A DNA stretch of 64,000 nt from Thermaerobacter subterraneus DSM 13965 (GTDB lineage Bacteria > Bacillota > Sulfobacillia > Thermaerobacterales > Thermaerobacteraceae). The translations under genes were made by a program, and so were the position numbers. The stretch is from NCBI RefSeq assembly GCF_000183545.2, contig NZ_JH976535.1, positions 1,985,837-2,049,836 of the forward strand, in the 5' to 3' direction. Of the stretch, positions 1 through 9,304 are shown one piece after another. Position 1 is the stretch's first letter. Each line of letters begins with the position of its first letter. Under the pieces are notes generated by a model that was given only the letters and a program-made list of their open reading frames with translations, did no database searches and was not told where the DNA came from.

Positions 1-1068
1 CGGTATGCCGGCCGCCGGCGGTACGCCGAGGCCGTGGAGTCCTATCGCCTGGCCCTCGAACTGCTCCAGCACGAGGACGACTCGCCACTCCTTCTGGCGG
101 TGCACGTGGAGCTGGCCTACGCCCTGGCCTCCGGGAACCGGCCGGACGACGCCGGCCAGCACCTGTTTGCCGCCCTCCAGCTGCTGCCCCGCGTCCCCCT
201 GGACCGCTGCCCGCCCGGGACGGCCTTCCGTCTCCACTACACCCGGGGCAAGCTGGCCTTCCAGCGGGAGGAACTGGCCGTGGCCGCGGAGGCCTTCCGG
301 CTGGCCGCGGCGGCGGCCAGCCGCCCGGCCGACCGGGTCCGCGCCCACGTGGCCCTCGGCAGCACCCTGTTCCGCCAGGGGGCGTACGAGGAGGCCGCCG
401 CTGCCTATGCCGTGGGCCTGCCCGGGGGGCCGGCCGGTGCCGGAGGAACCGGGCCGGCGGGCGCAACCGCGGCTCCCGCCGGGTGTGCCGCGGAGCCCGC
501 CGCGCCGCGGGACTGGACCGGACCGGCCGGCCCTCTTGCACGGACCGCCCCGCCGCCGGTGGCGCTTCCGGTGCCGGTACCGGTACGGGGCCTGCCGCGC
601 AGCCTGGTGGCGGCTTGCCATCACGGTCTCGGCTGCTGCTGCTGTGCCCTGGGCCGGCTGGACCTGGCGGCCTACCACCTGGAGCGGGCCATCCGCCTGT
701 ACCGAGGACGGGACCCCGAACGGCTCCTCCTGGCCCACCACGACCTGGCCCTGGTGCAGATCCGGCAAGGGGCCTTCCGGGCAGGCCGCCGGCGGCTGCT
801 CGACTGCCTGCGGGCCTACCGGCGGGCGGGGCGGGCCGACGGGATCGCCAGCGCCCTGACGGACCTGGCTTCCCTGGAACTGGCGGCCGGCCGGTACCGG
901 CGGGCCCTGACCCTGGCCCGCGCGGCCCGCAGCCGGGCCCGGCAGGCGTTGCAGGCCCGGCTCTATCTCAGCGCCATGGACGTGGAGGCGCAGGCCCTGG
1001 CGGCGCTCGACCCCGCCACTGCCCGGACCCTGGACGGCGTGGTCCGGGACCTGCGGGCGCTTGGCTAA
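1..1068 (+). CDS. TPR-repeat protein, 5' end outside the window
   Basis: The reading frame is open from base 1 and ends at TAA 1066-1068, so the start lies upstream. The visible part is about 355 residues of amphipathic helical pairs typical of tetratricopeptide repeats, for example RYAEAVESYRLALELL near the start and RYRRALTLARAARSRARQAL near the end. A Gly/Ala/Pro-rich stretch (roughly residues 140-190) interrupts the repeats. TPR arrays bind proteins; in Gram-positive bacteria they often form the C-terminal part of HTH regulators, but no DNA-binding domain is visible here because the N-terminus is missing. No partner can be named. The next gene starts 150 bases downstream, and nothing recognisable lies between. 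Confidence 0.75.
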   Translation, partial: RYAGRRRYAEAVESYRLALELLQHEDDSPLLLAVHVELAYALASGNRPDDAGQHLFAALQLLPRVPLDRCPPGTAFRLHYTRGKLAFQREELAVAAEAFRLAAAAASRPADRVRAHVALGSTLFRQGAYEEAAAAYAVGLPGGPAGAGGTGPAGATAAPAGCAAEPAAPRDWTGPAGPLARTAPPPVALPVPVPVRGLPRSLVAACHHGLGCCCCALGRLDLAAYHLERAIRLYRGRDPERLLLAHHDLALVQIRQGAFRAGRRRLLDCLRAYRRAGRADGIASALTDLASLELAAGRYRRALTLARAARSRARQALQARLYLSAMDVEAQALAALDPATARTLDGVVRDLRALG

Positions 1069-1218
1069 GGGGCGCCATGCCGCCCGGACCGGGAAGGCAG
1101 GCCGCACCCGCCTCGGGCGGCCCCGCCGCCCCGGCAAGCGTGGCCGCACCATCCGGGCCGCCCCGGCGTATGGTGCGGTAGCGGCCGGCACCCCGGCCGC
1201 CCGAAGGGTGAAGATCCC

Positions 1219-2409
1219 GTGCCCGCGGCCTCGACTCCCGCCCCCACGACCGGCCACCCGCCCCGGCAGCCGGACTCGCGCCAGGGCCTGCTCGGAGCAA
1301 CCCTCGGCCTTCTGGCCGTCGCCCTTTTCAGCCTGACGCTGCCCGCCACCCGGCTGGCCCTCGAGGTCCTGCCGCCGGGGCTGGTGGGACCCGGCCGGGC
1401 CGCGGGCGCCGCGGTGCTGGCCGCCCTGGCGGCCGGGATCCTGACGGGCCGGAGTCCCGGCCACCGGCGGAAGGCCCGGAACACCCCGAATCCTGGGACG
1501 GCCCGGCAATGCCCCGGCGGCCGCAAACCCTGGGGGCCGGTGTGGCCGCCCCGGGACGACTGGCCGGGGGTGCTGCTGGTGGCCTTCGGCACCGTCACCG
1601 TATTTCCATGGTTTTCTACCCTGGCCCTGACCCGCCTTCCGTCCGCCCACGGCGCCGTGCTCCTGGGCCTGCTCCCCCTGCTAACCTCGGGCTTCGCCAC
1701 GTGGCGGGCCGGGGAGCGCCCGTCGGGCCGCTTCTGGATGGCCGCACTGGCGGGCAGTGGAGTGGTCACGGGATTTGCGGTCTACATGGGCGCCGGCAAG
1801 CCCCGGCCGGCCGACCTTTGGATGCTGGCGGCCATCGTGGCGGCGGCCGCCGGCCACGCCGCAGGCGGCCGCCTGGCCCGCCGCCACGGCGGGTTCCTCC
1901 CCATCGCCTGGGGGTTGTGGGTGGCCCTGCCCGTCACCCTGGCCGCCACGGCCGTCATGACCGCCCTCCCCGGCGCCGCCGGCGCCGCAGGGCCGGTGGC
2001 CGGACCGCCAGCAGGACCGGTACCAGGACCGGCGGCAGGACCGCCGGCAGGTCCGGCTGCAGCCGCCGGCGGGGTCCTCCCCTCCCCCGCACCGGTGCCC
2101 TGGGACAAGGCGGTCCTCGCCTGGCTGGCGTGGATGTACATCACCGGGGTGACCCAGCTGGCCGGGTTCGTCCTGTGGTACCGGGCCATGGCCCTGGCCG
2201 GCGTGGCCCGCACCAGCCAGCTCCAGCTGCTGCAGCCCTTCCTGACCCTGCTGGCCGCCAGGGTGGGCCTGGGTGAGCCGGTGGGCGGCATCACGGTGCT
2301 GGCGGCCCTGGCGGTGGCGGCCGTGGTGGCCGTGGGCCGCCGCGCCCCGGTGGACGTGGTGCCCGGCCCCGCTGCGCAGGGAGAGGCGCGCCTGCTGGCG
2401 AAGGGTTAA
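1219..2409 (+). CDS. EamA/DMT-family permease
   Basis: A 396-residue hydrophobic protein with the spacing of about ten membrane helices, in two similar halves as in the EamA (drug/metabolite transporter) family. It probably moves a small metabolite across the membrane; the substrate cannot be read from sequence. The GTG start at 1219 is favoured by a purine-rich GAAGGGTGAAG just upstream. Two insertions break the normal layout: a hydrophilic stretch around residues 78-115, and a low-complexity Gly/Ala/Pro segment around 252-292 that would sit in a loop between helices. Such insertions recur in this window. The family assignment rests on overall pattern and the helix-rich C-terminal half (LWYRAMALAGVARTSQLQ, LLAARVGLGEPV). 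Confidence 0.75.
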   Translation: MPAASTPAPTTGHPPRQPDSRQGLLGATLGLLAVALFSLTLPATRLALEVLPPGLVGPGRAAGAAVLAALAAGILTGRSPGHRRKARNTPNPGTARQCPGGRKPWGPVWPPRDDWPGVLLVAFGTVTVFPWFSTLALTRLPSAHGAVLLGLLPLLTSGFATWRAGERPSGRFWMAALAGSGVVTGFAVYMGAGKPRPADLWMLAAIVAAAAGHAAGGRLARRHGGFLPIAWGLWVALPVTLAATAVMTALPGAAGAAGPVAGPPAGPVPGPAAGPPAGPAAAAGGVLPSPAPVPWDKAVLAWLAWMYITGVTQLAGFVLWYRAMALAGVARTSQLQLLQPFLTLLAARVGLGEPVGGITVLAALAVAAVVAVGRRAPVDVVPGPAAQGEARLLAKG

Positions 2410-2521
2410 ACTGCATTAGACTGCATTCATGTCTTGGCGGTTTGCAACGGGTTCGCAAGCCGGCCGGTGGTGCACGCTCGCCGGCCGCACACCAGCGCAC
2501 ACCACGCCAGGAGGCGCAGCG

Positions 2522-3751
2522 ATGGAGGCCATCGAACCGGCCCGCGTCCAGCGGGCTTTGCAAGCTTTTGTGGGAGCACCGGTCTACCTGCACCTGGAGA
2601 CGACCCACGGGGCCTACACCCGGGGCGGATTCGGCGCCTTCGCCCGAAACGTGCAGGTCCAGTTGGAGGACGCCGCCCTGCGCGGTGCCGGCCCCTTCCG
2701 GGCCGGGCTGCGGGTGGCCGGCGGGTGGGTCTACGCCGAGGGGCTGACCCACTGGCAGGAAGAACCGGGGCGGCTGATCCTGGAGGGGCACGACGACGAG
2801 GGACGGCTGACGGTGGTCCTGGAACTGAGCCGGAGCCCGTTCCCCCTGGCCACCCCCGGGGATGCCGTCCCCGCCGGTGAAGGGGGGGTGGAACCGGCTT
2901 CCCCTACCGCCCCGGAGGGGGTGCCGGCGGGCCGCACCGTCCCTGCGGGCCGGAGCGCACCGGAGGCACCGTCTGCAAGGGATGGCGGTGCCACCATCGC
3001 CGCCGGCCCGCCGGCCGAACCGGTGCCCGCACCGGTCCCGGCCCCCTGGGACCGGCATCTGGTGGTGGTCCTGGCCCATCCTGACGACGAGTCCTTCGGT
3101 GCCGCGGGCACCATGGCCCTGGCCGTGCGGCAGCGCATCCCCGTGACCATGGTCTCGGTCACCGCCGGGCAGATGGGCCGCCGGGTCGGCCAGCCGCCCC
3201 TGGCCACGCGGGAAGGGCTGGGGCCCCTGCGCATCGGCGAACTGCGGCAGGCCATGGCCGCCGTGGGCGTCGGCGACGTCCGGGTCCTGGGGGTCTGGGA
3301 CAAGACCGTGGAGTTTCAGGACCGCAGCCGGCTGGCCGCCCGGATTCGGGGGATTCTCGAGGAAACGGGCGCGACCACCGTCATCACCTTCCACCCGAAG
3401 CTGGGCGGGCACCCCGACCACAACGCCACCGGCGCCGCCACCGTGGAGGCCGTCATGGGCATCCCCCCGGCCCAACGGCCGCGCCTGCTGTGCGTGCGCG
3501 GCCCGGTGCGCGATGCCGACCCCGGCCTGCCCCTGGTCACCGTCCCGGTGGAGGCGGTCCGGCCCCAGAAGGAGGCGGCCTTCCGGGCCCACCGCTCCCA
3601 GACCTACGGCTGGGAGGAGCGCATGGAACAGGACCCGGAGATGGCCCGGCGCTTCGCCCGGCTCTTCACCGAAGAGACCTTCTGGGTCTACTGGCCCGGC
3701 CCCGCCGGCCGGAAGGGCGGGGAGCCGGCCAGCGCCCAGGGCGATTCCTGA
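2522..3751 (+). CDS. bshB2: YojF-BshB2 fusion: bacillithiol-type PIG-L deacetylase
   Basis: A 409-residue protein joining two proteins that are separate neighbours (yojF-yojG/bshB2) in Bacillus. Residues 1-107 match YojF (DUF1806): VYLHLETTHGAY, GWVYAEGLTHW, GRLTVVLELS. Residues 108-178 are a Pro/Ala/Gly linker. Residues 179-409 are a PIG-L/LmbE zinc deacetylase with HPDDE at 186-190 and HPDH at 297-300 for zinc binding and catalysis, plus DKTVEFQD as in BshB2. BshB enzymes remove acetyl from GlcNAc-malate in bacillithiol synthesis, and BshB2 can also act on bacillithiol conjugates. The ATG at 2522 is preferred over 2429 because GGAGG lies 7-11 bases upstream and YojF homologues begin there. 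A 10-bp direct repeat (ACTGCATT, 2410 and 2420) lies in the AT-rich upstream stretch. The bshA and bshC genes are not in the window. Confidence 0.85.
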   Translation: MEAIEPARVQRALQAFVGAPVYLHLETTHGAYTRGGFGAFARNVQVQLEDAALRGAGPFRAGLRVAGGWVYAEGLTHWQEEPGRLILEGHDDEGRLTVVLELSRSPFPLATPGDAVPAGEGGVEPASPTAPEGVPAGRTVPAGRSAPEAPSARDGGATIAAGPPAEPVPAPVPAPWDRHLVVVLAHPDDESFGAAGTMALAVRQRIPVTMVSVTAGQMGRRVGQPPLATREGLGPLRIGELRQAMAAVGVGDVRVLGVWDKTVEFQDRSRLAARIRGILEETGATTVITFHPKLGGHPDHNATGAATVEAVMGIPPAQRPRLLCVRGPVRDADPGLPLVTVPVEAVRPQKEAAFRAHRSQTYGWEERMEQDPEMARRFARLFTEETFWVYWPGPAGRKGGEPASAQGDS

Positions 3752-3908
3752 AGGCCCGTCCCTGGCCCCGGCCTCGGACCCTGATCTCACCTCTCCCGGC
3801 AGGAACCGGCCGGGACCCCACAACCCAGTGCTGGCGGCCCCCCACGACGGAAGAACCGGCCGGCCCGTGGCGGCCACCCAGCAAAGCCCCGTGCCGGCCA
3901 CCCAGGAA

Positions 3909-3941
3909 AGCAAGGAGGCGCCCATTGGGCGCCTCCTTGCT
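3909..3941. terminator. bidirectional hairpin terminator
   Basis: A perfect inverted repeat with 16-bp arms (AGCAAGGAGGCGCCCA and its complement) around one central base lies between the converging bshB2 (+) and subtilisin (-) genes. It can form the same hairpin in both transcripts. There is no long T-run. The rest of the 295-base gap between the two genes shows nothing else recognisable. Confidence 0.7.
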
Positions 3942-4046
3942 CCTCAGCCTCAGGCCTTCGCGGCGGCCACCCGGGGACCTCGGAGTGCCGCCCCCGTCCC
4001 GAGTGCGGGTCCGCCGCCTTCACGGCCCCGGCGGGGGTCCCGGTCC

Positions 4047-6281
4047 TTACGGCTTGGCCTCACGGTTCACCCGCAGCCACCAGGGTGCCCGCATCACCTT
4101 GCCGCCGCAGTCCAGGACCAGCTCGCCGTCATAGTCGCCACTGGGCAGCCGGTCGCTGCGGCCACCCTCCATGCTCACCGTCAGGGTCGCGGTGGCGCCC
4201 GCCGCCAGGGTGACCTGCTCCGCCGACACGGTGACGGCCGGGTCGGCCGCATCCCGAACCACCGTGACCGTGCAGGTCTGGGTGGAGCTGCTGACGTTGT
4301 GCAGGGTGATGTCCTGGCGGCCTCTGACCGGTGCGTTGCCGTTGAAGTAGCCGAAGCTCACGCTGACCGGGTCCAGGGTGAGCGGAGTGGCATGCCGGGT
4401 CAGGTCGATCCGCCCGCCCCCGCGGGCCAGCACGCCGGGATCATACATGGCCTTCACCGGGTCCTTGACCACGCGGGCCGCCGTGTTGACCAGGGCCGAC
4501 TTGACGTCGGCGGGCGACCAGCCGGGGTGCAGCTGGAGCAGCAGGGCGGCCGCACCCGCCACATGGGGCGTGGCCATGCTGGTCCCCTGGAACATGGCCC
4601 ACTGGCCGTCGAAGACCGACGAGTAGATGTTGACCCCCGGCGCCGTGACATCGGGCTTGATCAGGTACGTGTAGGGCGTGGGACCACGGGACGAGAACCC
4701 AGCCAGGATGTCGCCAGAGCCGGTGCGGATCTCCGTCTCCACCGTCCCGTCGATGGTCACCGTGGCCTGGGGATCGGCAGCCAGCAGGTCGATCAGGAAC
4801 TGGCCGTCGGCCATGGACACCATGGCGGCAGGGATGGTGGGTGCCGGCGCCGTCCCGTCGCTCCCCGGGGCGACGGGATCACCCGCCACGTTGTTGATGA
4901 TCAGCACCCCCGTGGCACCGGCGGCTTCGGCATTGCGCACCTTGGTGGTGAAGGTGCAGCTGCCGCGCTTCACGAGGGCGATCTTGCCCCGCACCTCCGC
5001 CCCGTTCACCAGCGGGTAGCAGGCTTCCTCGGGCCGTGCCGAGCCGTCCCGGGCCAGTGCGTAGGGCGAGGTCACCCTGCCGAAGGGTGAGAAGTCGCCC
5101 GTGGCGGCGCCGAAGTCACGCCCCCCGGCGCTGACCGGGATGCCGATGTAATGGGCGTTGGTGGTCGCCCCCACGGTGATGGCCCGCGCGGCGCTGCCCG
5201 GCGATTCCACCGTCATGTCGCCCGGCCCCGAGTTGCCGGCCGCCACCACCACCACCACGCCGGCGTCCACGGCCGCGTTGACCGCCTCGGCCAGGTAGTC
5301 GTGGGGCCCCTGGACCCCGCCGCCCAGGCTCATGTTGACCACGTCCATGCCGTCCCGCACCGCATCTTCCAGGGCGGCGGCGATGTCGTGGCTGAAGGCC
5401 GAGCCCCCGTAGGCCACCCAGCCGGCGCCGAAGCCGGGGAACACGTTGTAGTCGTACAGCCGGGCCGCCGGTGCGATGCCGCTCAAGGTGTCCCGAACCG
5501 GCCCCTGCTGCAGGGTCGTCACGCAGCCGGCGATGGTCCCGGCCACGTGGGTGCCGTGGTCGCTCACCAGCACCTGGGAGGGATCGCCCGCGACGCCGCT
5601 GGCGTACACCTTCGACGGGATGTCCTGCTCGTCCACGTCCCCGTCGCCGTCGTAGTCCTTGCACCGGAAGAAGGGGTGGGTCCGGTCGATCCCCGAATCG
5701 ATGACCCCCACCTTGATGCCCTCGCCCGCGCGGGCCCGGCCCTGGTCCATCTGGCCGTCGCCCAGCTTGGTCCAGAGGGCACCGGCCCCGGTCAACCCGG
5801 CGCTGACGTTCATGGCGGGCCGGTAGAGCCAGCTCTCGCTCACCCGCTTGACGCCCCGGATCCCCGCCAGCTGGCCCGGATTGTGGCCGTTCAACTCCAC
5901 CACCAGGGCGTTGCCCGTCAGGAAGAACTCCCGCACCACCCGGGCCTTGGGGGCGGCCGACCGCATCGCCGCCTTGATCTGCTCGTGCCGGTCGCGCAGG
6001 TATTGCACATACGCCTGCACATCCCGGCTGTTGGCGTCCAGCTTCTTGCCCGGGGCAGGCTTGGTGGCCTTCAGCTTGCCGATGCCGCCCGTATACGAAG
6101 CGGCCGGCGGGTCGACCAGCTCCACGATGGCGTACCCCGTGCCGCCAACCGCCGGCTGCCCGCCCTCCTCCGTGAAGTCGTGACGGGGATCCGCCGCGAC
6201 CCCTGCCGCCACGTTGCCGGCCAGGGCCAGGATCAGGAGCCCTGCCAGCAACGCGGGCACGTAACGCCTCCACCGCTCCAT
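4047..6281 (-). CDS. Secreted S8 subtilisin-like serine protease with PA domain
   Basis: A 744-residue exported protease. Residues 1-30 form a signal peptide (basic MERWRRY, then a hydrophobic run). An inhibitor I9-like propeptide follows to about residue 150. The peptidase S8 triad is Asp195 (IDSGID), His242 (HGTHVAG) and Ser568 (GTSMATPHVAG), with the oxyanion Asn in AAGNSGPG. An EF-hand-like acidic loop (DYDGDGDVDEQD) sits between Asp and His and probably binds calcium. A PA (protease-associated) domain is inserted at about 405-515, and a beta-rich C-terminal domain follows the catalytic Ser. The second of two nearby ATGs (6281) is chosen because GGGAGG lies seven bases before it but directly abuts the first (6287). 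It should be processed and act outside the cell. Confidence 0.9.
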   Translation of the reverse strand: MERWRRYVPALLAGLLILALAGNVAAGVAADPRHDFTEEGGQPAVGGTGYAIVELVDPPAASYTGGIGKLKATKPAPGKKLDANSRDVQAYVQYLRDRHEQIKAAMRSAAPKARVVREFFLTGNALVVELNGHNPGQLAGIRGVKRVSESWLYRPAMNVSAGLTGAGALWTKLGDGQMDQGRARAGEGIKVGVIDSGIDRTHPFFRCKDYDGDGDVDEQDIPSKVYASGVAGDPSQVLVSDHGTHVAGTIAGCVTTLQQGPVRDTLSGIAPAARLYDYNVFPGFGAGWVAYGGSAFSHDIAAALEDAVRDGMDVVNMSLGGGVQGPHDYLAEAVNAAVDAGVVVVVAAGNSGPGDMTVESPGSAARAITVGATTNAHYIGIPVSAGGRDFGAATGDFSPFGRVTSPYALARDGSARPEEACYPLVNGAEVRGKIALVKRGSCTFTTKVRNAEAAGATGVLIINNVAGDPVAPGSDGTAPAPTIPAAMVSMADGQFLIDLLAADPQATVTIDGTVETEIRTGSGDILAGFSSRGPTPYTYLIKPDVTAPGVNIYSSVFDGQWAMFQGTSMATPHVAGAAALLLQLHPGWSPADVKSALVNTAARVVKDPVKAMYDPGVLARGGGRIDLTRHATPLTLDPVSVSFGYFNGNAPVRGRQDITLHNVSSSTQTCTVTVVRDAADPAVTVSAEQVTLAAGATATLTVSMEGGRSDRLPSGDYDGELVLDCGGKVMRAPWWLRVNREAKP

Positions 6282-6933
6282 GCACATCCCTCCCGGGGAC
6301 GGTATGGGGCCCGACCCGCCCGCCCGGCCGCGCTGGGCTGGGGGACGATGCGGGGATCGTCCACCTCAAGACGTACAAGAGGTGCAAGAACAATTCGGGG
6401 CGGCCGAGCCAGTTCCTGCCAGGCGGCGCCGAACAGATCGCCCCCGGCGAGCTTGCTCCCGCCCCCGCCGCCGCGTTTGATTGTGCCCCTGCCTCCGCCG
6501 GGCCTGTCCGCCTCCGCTTTGAATGACATTTTTGACCTTGCACAAGACCGCAGCATTCTTATAATATTGGCAACACAAATCCAATCTGGCAGGCCGAAGC
6601 CCCCTCCGGGGGCGCGGGGGAACCGTCTTTGGGGCGAATTCCCGGCCGCCGCGGCCCGGCCAGCGTTGGAACCCCTGCCCAAGCGGCACGGCGCCCGCTG
6701 AACGGCGCCAGGCGGCGGGCGGTAGGGTCCACCGCGCGGGCCACCGCGGCGACTCCGGGATAGGGCAGCCCGGCCCGAGCCCGCCAGCTAACCCCGTAGG
6801 CACGCGGGCGTTGGCATGTACGCCACATCCTGCCTGCTCTTTCCCCCTTGCGGCGGGGTTCCACCACCCCGGAAGCACCCGTCGTGTTCCTTCCCCCGCG
6901 TCCCCGCGGCCTGCCGCGGAGGGAGGTCGTTGC
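6282..6933. other. Divergent intergenic region with AT-rich promoter island
   Basis: About 650 bases separate the divergent protease and betaine-transporter genes. Most is GC-rich and featureless, but 6511-6590 is markedly AT-rich and contains the promoter listed separately. Reading the other strand, TTGGAT followed 15 bases later by TATAAG could serve the protease gene, but this is weak. A frame open from 6811 is only an upstream extension of the transporter gene. Confidence 0.4.
6538..6565 (+). promoter_or_regulatory. Putative sigma-A promoter of the betaine transporter operon
   Basis: TTGCAC (6538-6543), a 16-base spacer and a perfect TATAAT (6560-6565) lie in an AT-rich island in otherwise very GC-rich DNA. 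Transcription would start near 6572 and leave a leader of about 360 bases before the first gene at 6934. TTGACC at 6532 is spaced too far away to be the -35. Confidence 0.55.
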
Positions 6934-8052
6934 GTGAACACCGCGGCATGGCGGGCGGCGGACGGCCGCCGGCGCGCCCCGCGGGTCCGAACGTGGGCCC
7001 TGTCCCTGTTGACCCTGGTCCTGTTTCTCTTCACTGCAGCGTGCGGCAACGGCGCCCGCGGCAGCGGCAACACCGGTGACGCCCCACCGGCCGCCGGGGA
7101 CGGCAACGGCGGGGGTGCCGCTGCCGGCGACAAACCCACCCTGGTCTTCGGCGACTTCAGCTGGGACAGCGTGCAGGTGCACAACCGCATCGCGGGCTTC
7201 ATCATCGAGCACGGCTACGGCTACCCCGTGGACTACAAGTTTGGCGACACCATCCCGATCCTCCAGGGCCTGCAGGACGGCAGCGTCCACATCACCATGG
7301 AGATGTGGCCGGACAACATCCGCGAAGCCTGGCAGAAGGCCCTGGATTCGGGCAAGGTGCTGGACCTGGGCCAGAACTACCCCGAGTCCCCCCAGGGCTG
7401 GTACGTGCCCGCGTATGTCATCAAGGGCGACCCCGAGCGCGGCATCGAGCCCATGGCGCCGGATCTGCGCTCGGTACAGGACCTGGAGCGCTACTGGCAG
7501 CTCTTCGAGGATCCCTCCGAGCCCGGCAAGGGCCGGTTCTACAACTGCCCGACGGGCTGGGTCTGCTCGGACATCAACGCCCAGAAGCTCAAGGCCTACG
7601 GCCTGGACGACCACTTCACCGCCTTCAACCCCGGTTCGGAAGCGGGTCTCAACACGTCCATCACCACCGCCTACCGGCAGGGCAAGCCGTGGGTGGGCTA
7701 CTACTGGGAGCCCACCTGGATCACCGGCAAGTACGAGCTGATCCGGCTGGAAGAACCGGCCTACAGTGAGGAGTGCTGGAACTCCGGCAAGGCCTGTGCC
7801 TACCCGCCCAGCCAGGTCCTGGTGGCGGCCAACAGCCGCCTGCAGGACATGGCGCCGGACGTCGTCGAGTTCCTCAAGAAGTACGAGACCACCCTGGACC
7901 AGACGGCGGCGGCCCTGGCCTACATGGAAGAACAGGGCGGCGACCCCGCCGGCGCGGCCCACTGGTTCCTCAAGACCTATCACGACTGGGAACAGTGGGT
8001 GCCCGCGGAGGTGCACCAGCGGGTGAAGCAGGCCCTGGAGGAGGTGAACTGA
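6934..8052 (+). CDS. Glycine betaine-type ABC transporter substrate-binding lipoprotein
   Basis: A 372-residue OpuAC/ProX-family (PF04069) solute-binding protein. The N-terminus has a basic stretch (RRRAPRVR), a hydrophobic run and the lipobox-like FTAAC, so it should be anchored to the outer face of the membrane by a lipidated Cys. A short Gly/Ala/Asp linker precedes the binding fold, which contains HITMEMWPDNIREAW and many aromatic residues of the kind that cage quaternary amines. The GTG at 6934 is chosen because GGGAGG lies seven bases upstream and the signal peptide begins just after it; the frame is open further upstream to 6811. It is followed at once by an ATPase and a permease, so this is a complete importer. 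Betaine, proline or choline are all possible ligands. Confidence 0.88.
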   Translation: MNTAAWRAADGRRRAPRVRTWALSLLTLVLFLFTAACGNGARGSGNTGDAPPAAGDGNGGGAAAGDKPTLVFGDFSWDSVQVHNRIAGFIIEHGYGYPVDYKFGDTIPILQGLQDGSVHITMEMWPDNIREAWQKALDSGKVLDLGQNYPESPQGWYVPAYVIKGDPERGIEPMAPDLRSVQDLERYWQLFEDPSEPGKGRFYNCPTGWVCSDINAQKLKAYGLDDHFTAFNPGSEAGLNTSITTAYRQGKPWVGYYWEPTWITGKYELIRLEEPAYSEECWNSGKACAYPPSQVLVAANSRLQDMAPDVVEFLKKYETTLDQTAAALAYMEEQGGDPAGAAHWFLKTYHDWEQWVPAEVHQRVKQALEEVN

Positions 8053-8053
8053 C

Positions 8054-9304
8054 GTGACGGCATCTCCGACCGGAGGAACGGGCCGGGCGGGCGGCGGGCC
8101 CGGCGGCCGGGGGCCGGCCCCATCCCGCCCGGGCGGCGGGTCCGGTAACCGCGAACCGGGGTCTTCCCGCTCCGATGCCGGGTTGGGAGGCCGGGGGCCC
8201 GGACCGGCCCGCCCCGACGCCACCACCGGCCATCGGGGCCGCGGCCGCCCGGGCCGGGATGAAGCCGCCACCCCGAGCCCCGTGCTGCTGGCCGTCCAGG
8301 ACCTCTGGAAGATCTTCGCCCGCCGGGACAAGGACATCGATGTCCATGATCCCGAGGCCGTGGCCCGGGCGGAGGCGCGGGGCGCGGTGGTGGCCGTGCG
8401 GGAAGCCAGCTTTCGCGTCCGGCGCGGCGAGATCTTCGTGGTGATGGGTCTCTCCGGCAGCGGGAAGTCGACCCTGGTCCGCTGCCTGCTCCGCCTGGTC
8501 GAGCCCACGGCGGGCCGCATCCTCTTCGACGGCGAGGACGTCACCGCCATGTACGCCCGCCAGCTCACGGCCTTCCGCCGCACCCGGGTGGCCATGGTCT
8601 TCCAGCACTACGGCCTGCTCCCCCACCGGACGGTGCTGGAGAACGTGGCCTTCGGCCTGCGCCTGCGGGGCGAGCCCCGCCCGGTGCAGGTGGAGCGGGC
8701 CCGGGAGGCCCTGGCCCGGGTGGGCCTGGAGAAGTGGGCCGGCCGCTACCCGGCCGCCCTGTCGGGCGGCATGCGCCAGCGGGTGGGCATCGCCCGCGCC
8801 CTGGCCCGGGACGCCGACCTGCTTTTGATGGACGAACCGTTCAGCGGCCTGGACCCCCTGATCCGGCGGGAGCTGCAGGACGAGCTGCTGCGCCTGCAGG
8901 AGGAGCTGCACAAGACCATCGTCTTCATCACCCACGACCTGCAGGAAGCCCTGCGCCTGGGCGACCGGCTGGCCATCATGCGGGCGGGGCGCATCGTCCA
9001 GGTCGGGAGGCCCCGGGAGATCATCCAGGCTCCTGCCGACGACTACGTCCGCCGGTTCGTCCGGGACGTGCGGGAGGCGGCCGCCCTGGCGGCGGGACCC
9101 CTGCGGGCCGCCGTGCCGGATACCCTTCCCGCGGCCGCCGGCGAGCCGCGGTGGGCCGCCGGGGAATCCTTCCGGGCCGTGGCAGCCGAACCGGCCGCGG
9201 GCGGGCTGGCGGAACCCCTGGCGGACACCCTGCTCTCGCCCACCCTGGAGGCAGGAAAGGCCGGCTGGGGTCCGGGCCGGAGGGGATCGGACCTTGTTCC
9301 CTGA
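8054..9304 (+). CDS. Glycine betaine-type ABC transporter ATP-binding protein
   Basis: A 416-residue ProV/OpuAA-type ATPase that powers betaine uptake at the cytoplasmic face. Walker A GLSGSGKST is at 132-140, the Q-loop at about 184, the signature LSGGMRQRV begins at 236, Walker B LLLMDE is at 256-261 and the switch His at 294. The insert between strand 1 and Walker A (DIDVHDPEAVARAEARGAVV) is typical of the ProV subfamily. Two things are unusual. The first 75 residues are a Gly/Pro/Arg-rich extension, and the C-terminus after about residue 345 is low complexity with no CBS-domain pair, which in OpuA-type systems senses ionic strength. The GTG start lies one base after the upstream stop. The 3' end overlaps the permease gene by 11 bases. 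Confidence 0.9.
   Translation: MTASPTGGTGRAGGGPGGRGPAPSRPGGGSGNREPGSSRSDAGLGGRGPGPARPDATTGHRGRGRPGRDEAATPSPVLLAVQDLWKIFARRDKDIDVHDPEAVARAEARGAVVAVREASFRVRRGEIFVVMGLSGSGKSTLVRCLLRLVEPTAGRILFDGEDVTAMYARQLTAFRRTRVAMVFQHYGLLPHRTVLENVAFGLRLRGEPRPVQVERAREALARVGLEKWAGRYPAALSGGMRQRVGIARALARDADLLLMDEPFSGLDPLIRRELQDELLRLQEELHKTIVFITHDLQEALRLGDRLAIMRAGRIVQVGRPREIIQAPADDYVRRFVRDVREAAALAAGPLRAAVPDTLPAAAGEPRWAAGESFRAVAAEPAAGGLAEPLADTLLSPTLEAGKAGWGPGRRGSDLVP

Noticed and set aside
6532-6565. TTGACC at 6532 as the -35 of the betaine operon promoter
   Set aside because: The spacer to TATAAT would be 22 bases; TTGCAC at 6538 gives 16.
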